A stretch of DNA of 11,264 bases from Clostridiales bacterium. GTDB lineage: Bacteria; Bacillota; Clostridia; Christensenellales; CAG-138. The notes under the pieces are model-generated. The model saw only the letters and a program-made list of their open reading frames with translations. It did no database searches and was not told the origin of the DNA. Below, in pieces: positions 5,953 through 11,264 of this stretch. Both the position numbers and the translations under genes were made by a program. Within the stretch, counting starts at the first letter, position 1, and the number at the start of each line of letters is the position of its first letter. The DNA is taken from the NCBI GenBank assembly GCA_003486785.1, contig DNFZ01000182.1:1-11264 (forward strand). Direction: 5' to 3'.

Positions 5953-6462
5953 TCAGTCGGTCAACTCACGCAAAACCTCGATTTGATCTTCATCTGCCAG
6001 GTCGAAGCAGTAGCAGTCCTGTTGATACGTGCGCTCCGGCAGCACGCAGAGGATGTGCACCCGCTCGCAATCATACGGAAATCCGGCCTGGTGCCATACG
6101 CCCGCTTTTACGTTGACGAGCGTCCCCCTGGGAACCAGGAACACCTCAATCCGCTCTGCCGGTATCTTTTTCTCAAACGTTGCGGGCGCTACATGCATCA
6201 GATAATCTCCATCCAGACAGAGGATGGTTTCGTGGCAGTAATCGTGCACCTCGGCATTCGTGATCACCCACGGGCGCTGATCCACCACGCAGGCGGAATA
6301 CGATGCGCTGCTTGCTTGCCCTAAGCTCTGCTGCACCATGTCGCGATAAAACACGACCGGCTCTTGGCCAAAACACGGCCCGCTCGGCTCCAGAATGCTC
6401 GCATAGGACCCGTACTGCTCAAAATTCTCTTTCGAGAGGCGTTTGATGCCTATTTTTCTCAT
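5953..6462 (-). CDS. Ureidoglycolate lyase (AllA)-like cupin-fold protein
   Basis: This is a 169-residue soluble protein. Its pattern follows AllA, the ureidoglycolate lyase of allantoin degradation: an N-terminal IKRLSKENFEQYGSY (6-20), a central VHDYCHETILCLDGD (72-86) in place of the AllA H-x-x-x-x-P/Q segment, VFLVPRGTLVNVKAGVWHQA (108-126) corresponding to the V-N-x-x-x-x-V-W-H-x-x-x-F core, and a hydrophobic C-terminal strand. Candidate metal or substrate ligands are H73, H77 and H124. The ATG at 6462 follows AGGAG at 6 nt. It lies 40 nt after the broken epimerase. No other purine or allantoin genes are present, so a ureidoglycolate role is unlikely here; a sugar-related isomerase, lactone or mutarotase-like role is conceivable but unproven. 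Fold assignment is moderately sure, function open. Confidence 0.68.
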   Translation of the reverse strand: MRKIGIKRLSKENFEQYGSYASILEPSGPCFGQEPVVFYRDMVQQSLGQASSASYSACVVDQRPWVITNAEVHDYCHETILCLDGDYLMHVAPATFEKKIPAERIEVFLVPRGTLVNVKAGVWHQAGFPYDCERVHILCVLPERTYQQDCYCFDLADEDQIEVLRELTD

Positions 6463-6502
6463 TTTATCTCCTACCAAGCGGTCTTGCTCTGCCCAGTTTC
6501 CG

Positions 6503-7351
6503 TCAGGATTTTTGCGCGCGCTCGATCTTGTCCGCGATAAACGCCCGCGCTTCACATGCCGCCTGAATCGACTGCGGCGTTTCGTCTGTCCACATCTCGT
6601 TGACGAACAGCCCGCTGTATTGCTCGCGGGCAAGCATCCGGAAAAACGATACGAAGTCTACGTTTCCGTTTCCGAACGCGATATCCCGCACGATCCCCGG
6701 CAGCGTGTCTTTGAGATGAATCGCAACGACATCCTGCATGCCCGAGAGGAACTCCTTCTCAATATCCTGCCCGGTTGCATAGAGGTTTCCAATATCGGGG
6801 TAGATCTTGAGCCACGGCGACTGAATGGAATCGACAAACCCTTTGGCTTTGCAAATGGAATCCATCAGATCGTTCTCCATGGTCTCCAGCGCGAGCATGA
6901 CCGCCTTCTCCTGCGCATAGCGCGCGCAGAGCGCGAGAGAGTCTCGAAAGTTACTGACCGTTACCTCGGTGCTCGGGTTTGCAAATTCATCATATCCGGC
7001 AAGCTGGATCACGCGAACCCCGCAGTCCAGCGCAAAATCGATTGCGTCGCGAATCAGCTGTATCCCGCTTTGGCGCGTCTTTTCGCACGCACTGCCGATG
7101 GGAAATCGTCTGTTTGCGCTCAGGCACATGGAGAGAATCGGCATGTTTGCGCCATGTATTTGCTCCATCAGTTTCGTTCGTTCGGCTTTGCTCCACCGAA
7201 GGCGCCCAATCCGCTCGTCCGTCTCATCGATGCTGATTTCCAAGAAATCTTAGCCCGCGTCCTTGGCCGCGACGAGCCGTTCTTCCCAGTTCAGGTATTT
7301 CGGCAGTGCTTTTTCATATAAGCCGAACAGGTTCTTTTGCAGGTTTCTCAA
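6503..7351 (-). pseudogene. L-ribulose-5-phosphate 3-epimerase (UlaE/SgbU)-like, interrupted by one in-frame TAA
   Basis: From a TTG at 7351, preceded by GGAGG at 7 nt, 282 codons run to TGA at 6503, the length of UlaE (about 284). The reading begins MRNLQKNLFGLYEKALPKYL, matching the UlaE N-terminus, but codon 34 (7252-7250) is TAA. It sits between KDAG and DFLEISIDETDERI, where homologues have Phe or Tyr. Downstream everything is intact, including the metal ligands corresponding to UlaE: E156 (LETME), D186 (YPDIGN), H212 (AIHLKD) and E252 (VNEMW). UlaE is a TIM-barrel enzyme turning L-xylulose 5-phosphate into L-ribulose 5-phosphate, which fits the neighbouring LyxK-like kinase. A restart at codon 37 (TTG) would lose the first beta-alpha unit and has no ribosome site. 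It is either a very recent nonsense mutation or a sequencing error. Family very sure; functional state unknown. Confidence 0.88.
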
Positions 7352-7436
7352 GCAAGTGCCTCCAACGTAATATACCCCGTCTGTACTAGCGTGTTGCGTG
7401 CGATGCCGCCCGCTCCGGCAGGGTTAGATATAAGCT

Positions 7437-8078
7437 TTAGTGTTGCTGACCATACGATCTGTGAATCTCCACAGCATCCGCGGTCTGCTCGTCGGTCATG
7501 ATCGCGACAGGGCCTGCGGCTTTCGCGGCAAGGTATGCCTTTGCCGCCTCTTCCATATAGATGGCGGCATACAACGCCTCTTTGAGATTGCCGCCAACCG
7601 TGATCACGCCGTGGTGCTTTAAAATCACGGCGCGTTTTCCGCCCAGATACTTCACCGCCTGCACGCCCATGTCGATGCTCGCAGCGGAGCAATAGGGCGC
7701 GACGTTGATGGCGCCGAGCGTCACGTTTGCTAGCGTGGTCAGCGCCGCGGGAAACACGTCCCCGATCAGCCCGACTGCTGTAGCATACGGCTGGTGTGTA
7801 TGGATGATCGCGTTGACTTCCGGCATCTGATTAAAAATATATTGCAGCGCAATCGTGTCCACCGATTCGCGGAGCTCTCCTTCTACGCGCTCGCCCTTGG
7901 CGTTGAGCACGATCAGATCATCCTCCCGCATGGTTTCATACGATGTGCCGGAGGGGGTTACGATCACATCCCCGTTTCCCTTGCGAACGCTGACGTTGCC
8001 GCCCGAAAGCGCGATCAACCCGTAGTTTTTAATCTCCAGCGCCGCTTGGATGATCTCTCGTTTGTCCTGCTCGTACAT
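7437..8078 (-). CDS. Class II aldolase/epimerase (AraD/FucA family)
   Basis: This 213-residue zinc enzyme belongs to the family of L-ribulose-5-phosphate 4-epimerase (AraD/UlaF) and L-fuculose-phosphate aldolase (FucA). Visible sites are GGNVS (26-30), TPSG (41-44), D74 in RESVDT at the position of the AraD/FucA acidic residue, zinc ligands H93 and H95 (IIHTH) and H156 (LKHHGV), and a C-terminal SYGQ (Y209) like AraD's YYGQ. The length and the NVAPYC segment (125-130) are closer to FucA, and the position I align with AraD catalytic Asp120 is Asn119. Context (LyxK-like kinase, UlaE-like epimerase) argues for the 4-epimerase reaction giving D-xylulose 5-phosphate; the residues leave aldol cleavage open. 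The ATG at 8078 has a G-rich site (GGGGGA) at 8 nt. Gaps are 85 nt on both sides. Confidence 0.85.
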   Translation of the reverse strand: MYEQDKREIIQAALEIKNYGLIALSGGNVSVRKGNGDVIVTPSGTSYETMREDDLIVLNAKGERVEGELRESVDTIALQYIFNQMPEVNAIIHTHQPYATAVGLIGDVFPAALTTLANVTLGAINVAPYCSAASIDMGVQAVKYLGGKRAVILKHHGVITVGGNLKEALYAAIYMEEAAKAYLAAKAAGPVAIMTDEQTADAVEIHRSYGQQH

Positions 8079-8163
8079 GGTTGTTTCCCCCAGATTTTCT
8101 CTTTATAGCAATGGATTATTTTATAATGCTCCATCGCGGATTGGTCATTTTCGCTTTTCCCCG

Positions 8164-9180
8164 CTAGGCTGCGATGCGCTCCTTGGAGAGCAGGTGATTG
8201 AGCACGACCGCAAACACCAGCACCGCGCCCTTGGCCAGCAGCTGCCAGTACTCGGGTATGACGGACTTGAGCCCGAATGTCAGGCAAACGATGATCAGCG
8301 CGCCGACAAACGACTTGACGACCGATCCCTCACCGCCCTGGAACGCCGTACCGCCCAGCAGGCATGCGATGATCGCCTCCGTCTCCGCGCCATCGCCCGT
8401 GTAAGGCTCGCCGATGAGCAGATAGCTGCCCCGCGCAACACCCGCCAGCGCAGCCACCGCGCCAAGCAGGATGTAGACGCCCCAGACGACCTTGACCACA
8501 TTGATGCCCGAGAGTTCCGCTGCGGTTCTGTTGCCGCCAACGGCAACAAGATACTTGCCAAACACGGTTCGCTTTTGCAAAATCACGAGCGCAACAAGCA
8601 GCGCAAGCGCAACAAGGAACGCCCAGGATAAGCCCATAAACACCTGGTTTTTCGAGAAAAACCCCATCCATTCCGGCATTTTCAACGTTTCCGTGCTCGT
8701 GATGGACGATATGCCCGGCGGCACCAGATAGCGCGCCAAGCCCTGATATGCATTCATCGTAATCAGCGTGGCAATCACCGGCGTAATGCGCAGCTTCATG
8801 ACCAGAAGACCATTGATCGCGCCCAGCGCGACACCCAGCGCTACCACAACCAGCAGAGACACGATGAAGGGAAACCCGTTGAGCACGAGTATGGCGTGCA
8901 CGACGGTCGTTAAGCTGAGCGTGCTGCCGACGGAGAGGTCGATATTGCCGGTGATGAAAATCAGCGTAAACGCGCTGCTGATCATCAAAATCGGCACAGA
9001 CATGCGCAGCAGAGTTGCAATGCTCGGCGGAAACAGGAAGTTCCCTCTCTGAAACAGCTCGCCTTTGAGCAGGCTGAGCGTGACGACAACCGCCACTAGA
9101 ATCACATAGACGTATATCTCTTTGATCAGCCTCTTGGCGCGATCGCCGCGAGTGCTAGTCAGTTCGCAATTTGACGACAT
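8164..9180 (-). CDS. Ribose-type ABC transporter permease (RbsC family)
   Basis: This 338-residue inner-membrane permease of the carbohydrate uptake-2 type has a polar N-terminus of about 20 residues and then eight to ten hydrophobic segments, starting with IYVYVILVAVVVTLSLL. Family marks are FITGNIDLSVGS (periplasm-facing loop, common to RbsC, XylH and AraH), GNRTAAELSGINV (coupling region contacting the ATPase) and LLGGTAFQGGEGSV near the C-terminus. The ATG at 9180 follows AAGGA at 8 nt and is preferred to the in-frame TTG at 9201, which overlaps that site. It lies 52 nt downstream of the other permease. Two different permeases suggest a heteromeric channel, as in LsrCD-type systems. The imported sugar is not readable; an L-pentose, pentulose or pentitol is inferred from the operon. 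Confidence 0.92.
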   Translation of the reverse strand: MSSNCELTSTRGDRAKRLIKEIYVYVILVAVVVTLSLLKGELFQRGNFLFPPSIATLLRMSVPILMISSAFTLIFITGNIDLSVGSTLSLTTVVHAILVLNGFPFIVSLLVVVALGVALGAINGLLVMKLRITPVIATLITMNAYQGLARYLVPPGISSITSTETLKMPEWMGFFSKNQVFMGLSWAFLVALALLVALVILQKRTVFGKYLVAVGGNRTAAELSGINVVKVVWGVYILLGAVAALAGVARGSYLLIGEPYTGDGAETEAIIACLLGGTAFQGGEGSVVKSFVGALIIVCLTFGLKSVIPEYWQLLAKGAVLVFAVVLNHLLSKERIAA

Positions 9181-9232
9181 AGGCGCAATCCTTTCCAACA
9201 CGTTCGTTCCGTCATGCTATCTTTCAAAACTA

Positions 9233-10258
9233 CTATCTGCTTCTTCGATCCAGCAAATACCGTTGAGCGATGATGGCTAAAAACGTGACAATCGCTTTCA
9301 ATATAAACTGCCATTCCGGCCGGAGCAGCATCCCGTATGCGGCCGAGGACACAACTCCGAGAATCATCGCACCGATGACCATGCCAAGCACCGAACCGAC
9401 GCCGCCGTCAATGCTTGCCCCGCCAAGGAGCGTGACCACAAGCGCATTGAACTCAAATCCGGACCCGCGCGTGGAGATCCCGGCTTTCATCTCGGATGCG
9501 AGCAGAATCCCCGTGATGCCCGCAAGCAGCGAGCTGAGCAGATACAATAGCGCAATATGCCGCTCTACCTTCAGCCCCGAAAGGCGCGCCGCCTCTCTGT
9601 TTGCGCCAATGAGATATGTCTTTCTTCCGAACGCGGTCTTTTTTTCGATGAATAGCGCAAGGATGACCAGCACGGCTGCGATGGCCGCTGCGATCTTGAT
9701 CGGGCCAAACAGCGGCACATTTCCCACCACGCCGAAGATATCGGGCAGCCCCGCGCTGCGCTGCGCGCCGAGTGCGGCAACCTGGCCGATGCCGCGCGCG
9801 ATCGACATGGTGCCGAGGGTAACGATGATGGAGGCCACACGCATCTTCGCGATAAACAGCGCGTTGAGCATGCCGATGAAGAGGCAAACCAGCAGTGTCA
9901 GCACGATCGCCACGCCATACGGCAGCCCGAGCCCGCGCCCAAGCTCGGAGAACCCCGCGTTGTCCGGCTGGCAGAAATAGGCCGAGAGCACGCCCGCCAT
10001 GCCGACGATTCCGCCGACCGACATATCCAGATGTCCCGAAACGAGCAGGAATGTAACCCCGATGCCTAGTATGACGATATACCAGTTGTTTGCGATCAGA
10101 TTGAGCGCCGTTGCTGTGGAAAAATAGTTTTTGATTGAGAGGCTGGCCGCGCCAAAGAGCACGATCAGCACCAGAAACATCACCCGGTTGAGGTAGGACT
10201 CGTTGCTGATCTTGCCGGAGGCGGATCTTCCGCTTTGTTTCATCAGGTCCTTGATCAC
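9233..10258 (-). CDS. Ribose-type ABC transporter permease (RbsC family), second subunit
   Basis: This 341-residue membrane protein of the same family as its neighbour has hydrophobic helices from about residue 27 (MFLVLIVLFG) to the C-terminus. Marks are VSGHLDMSVGG (like GxxDLSVG), ANREAARLSGLKV (coupling helix) and LLGGASIDGGVGSV. Translation starts at GTG (10258), which overlaps the ATPase stop codon in a GTGA arrangement and is preceded by GGAGGTGA, so the two genes are probably translationally coupled. An ATG at 10243 is a less likely start. It pairs with the 8164-9180 permease. No substrate-binding protein is seen in the window; it would lie beyond the right edge or elsewhere. Confidence 0.92.
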   Translation of the reverse strand: MIKDLMKQSGRSASGKISNESYLNRVMFLVLIVLFGAASLSIKNYFSTATALNLIANNWYIVILGIGVTFLLVSGHLDMSVGGIVGMAGVLSAYFCQPDNAGFSELGRGLGLPYGVAIVLTLLVCLFIGMLNALFIAKMRVASIIVTLGTMSIARGIGQVAALGAQRSAGLPDIFGVVGNVPLFGPIKIAAAIAAVLVILALFIEKKTAFGRKTYLIGANREAARLSGLKVERHIALLYLLSSLLAGITGILLASEMKAGISTRGSGFEFNALVVTLLGGASIDGGVGSVLGMVIGAMILGVVSSAAYGMLLRPEWQFILKAIVTFLAIIAQRYLLDRRSR

Positions 10259-11264
10259 GACGCGTCACCTCCCGTTACGATGTGGATGATCTCCCGGCTG
10301 TCAATTCCGGTTCCGTTCTGCAGCTCCGCCTTGATCTCGCCCTCGTAGAGCAGGAAGATGCGGTCGCAGGAGTTGAGTATTTCGGGCAGCTCGGAGGAGA
10401 AGAACATAATCGTCTTTCCCTGCGAGACAAGATCCCGCACGATGGCGTAGATTTCGGCTTTTGCGCCAACGTCGATCCCGCGCGTCGGCTCGTCGAGGAT
10501 CAGAATGCGCGGTTTGGTTTCCAGCCATTTCGCCAACACCACCTTTTGTTGGTTGCCGCCCGATAGTTCGCGCGCCTTCTGCCAGATGTGACTGGCGCGC
10601 ACTTCCATCTGCCGGGCCGCGCTGAAGGCTTTATCACATTCGACTTTGTCTTGCAGCCAGCCGTGACGCGCGCACTGCTCCAGCACCACCAGGCTGAGGT
10701 TGGCTGTGATCGACATCGGCGGGATCAGCCCGTGCGTCTGCCGGTCTTCGGGGACGTAGGCCAGCCCCAGGCGGATCGCCTCCTGCGGCGAGCCGATCTG
10801 CACCGATTGTCCCGCCACCTGGATGTCGCCCGACGTTGGCGGCGTCACGCCGAAAATCGCGCGCGCCACGTCCGTGCGGCCCGCGCCGACCAGCCCGGCC
10901 ATGCCGAGGATTTCGCCCTGGCGCAGCTCGAAGCTGATGTTTTCGAAGACGCCCGGGCGCGACAGGTTTTCCACCTTGAGCGCCACGTCGCCCGCCGGCA
11001 CGTCCTGTTTGGGGAACAGGTTGGAGATCGTCCGGCCCACCATCAGGCGGATCAGGTCATCGCGGGTGACTTCGGACAGGGGGTGGGTGCCGACGTAGTA
11101 GCCGTCCCGCAGCACCGTGACGCGGTCGGCCAGCTCGAACAGCTCTTCCAGCCGGTGGGAGATGAAGATAATCGCCGTGCCCTCGTCGCGCAGCCGCCGC
11201 ACCAAGCGGAACAGATCCGCCACCTCGTTGAGTGTCAGCGACGAGGTCGGCTCGTCCATGACGA
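10255..11264 (-). CDS. Ribose-type ABC transporter ATPase (RbsA/MglA family), cut by right edge
   Basis: The coding sequence runs off the window, so only about 335 of the usual ~500 residues are seen. Present are the end of the first nucleotide-binding domain from Walker B (VMDEPTSSL), its D- and H-loop (IIFISHRLEEL), and all of the second domain: degenerate Walker A GLVGAGRTDVA, AYVPEDRQTHGLIP, signature LSGGNQQKVV, Walker B ILILDEPTRGIDVGAKAE, and the SSELPE segment that replaces the H-loop, as is normal in this family. The protein powers sugar import through the two permeases. It stops in a 4-nt overlap with the first permease. The 5' two thirds of the visible gene are strongly G/C-ending with CTG, GTG and GCC; from about 10,510 down to the stop the codons become like the central genes, suggesting a join inside the conserved Walker B region. 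Confidence 0.93.
   Translation of the reverse strand, partial: VMDEPTSSLTLNEVADLFRLVRRLRDEGTAIIFISHRLEELFELADRVTVLRDGYYVGTHPLSEVTRDDLIRLMVGRTISNLFPKQDVPAGDVALKVENLSRPGVFENISFELRQGEILGMAGLVGAGRTDVARAIFGVTPPTSGDIQVAGQSVQIGSPQEAIRLGLAYVPEDRQTHGLIPPMSITANLSLVVLEQCARHGWLQDKVECDKAFSAARQMEVRASHIWQKARELSGGNQQKVVLAKWLETKPRILILDEPTRGIDVGAKAEIYAIVRDLVSQGKTIMFFSSELPEILNSCDRIFLLYEGEIKAELQNGTGIDSREIIHIVTGGDAS

Noticed and set aside
6503..7243. Shorter epimerase of 246 residues starting at TTG 7243
   Set aside because: Upstream sequence continues clear UlaE homology through codon 34 TAA; a start at 7243 lacks a ribosome site and would remove the first beta-alpha unit.
6443..7321. Plus-strand open frame of 292 codons over the epimerase
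   Set aside because: It is antisense to conserved UlaE-like coding sequence and shows no family pattern.
8079..8163. Possible promoter (TATAAA) before the class II aldolase
   Set aside because: No acceptable -35 box at the right distance; the AT-rich spacer alone is not enough.

Overview
The window looks like three pieces of different origin joined together. The middle, roughly 850 to 10,480, reads as a Firmicutes/Clostridia-type genome. It has purine-rich Shine-Dalgarno sites at 5-8 nt from the starts, near-consensus TTGACA/TATAAT promoters, SorC-family regulators, and mixed codon use with many GCA, AAA, TTT and TAT codons. The left end (1 to about 850) reads as a Comamonadaceae-like betaproteobacterium: almost exclusively G/C-ending codons, a MaoC-type dehydratase, and a dense hairpin repeat between genes. 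The right end (about 10,480 to 11,264) is also strongly G/C-ending and reminds me of Chloroflexi-type sugar ABC ATPases. Both transitions fall inside the most conserved stretch of a widespread protein family (NNAG of an SDR; the Walker B region of an ABC ATPase). That is the pattern expected of a chimeric metagenomic contig, although real recombination cannot be excluded from sequence alone. Taxon names here are from recall, not from a search.

Layout. Minus strand, right to left: ribose-type ABC ATPase (cut by the window edge), two RbsC-type permeases, a class II aldolase/epimerase, a UlaE-like L-ribulose-5-phosphate 3-epimerase broken by one in-frame TAA, an AllA-like cupin, a LyxK-like FGGY kinase with its own candidate promoter, and a SorC-family regulator (SorC2). 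A second SorC regulator (SorC1, plus strand) converges on SorC2. Between them lie a bidirectional terminator and a decayed duplicate of the SorC2 3' end. SorC1 is divergent from a small minus-strand operon of a ribulose-phosphate-3-epimerase-like protein and an SDR. That divergent region holds two excellent promoters and two related TGCA-N5/6-TTCA motifs. A partial MaoC dehydratase lies beyond the SDR at the left edge.

How it fits together (inference): the central genes look like an uptake-and-catabolism locus for an L-pentulose, pentitol or related sugar. The ABC system imports the sugar, an SDR may interconvert polyol and ketose, and the LyxK-like kinase makes L-xylulose 5-phosphate. The UlaE-like enzyme would give L-ribulose 5-phosphate, and the AraD/FucA-family enzyme D-xylulose 5-phosphate. 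The RPE-like enzyme would connect to D-ribulose 5-phosphate. Three points complicate this: the nonsense codon in the 3-epimerase, non-standard active-site residues in the RPE-like and aldolase-family proteins, and an AllA-like protein with no obvious role.

No tRNA, rRNA, CRISPR array or insertion sequence was recognised. No gene-free stretch exceeds 300 bases.
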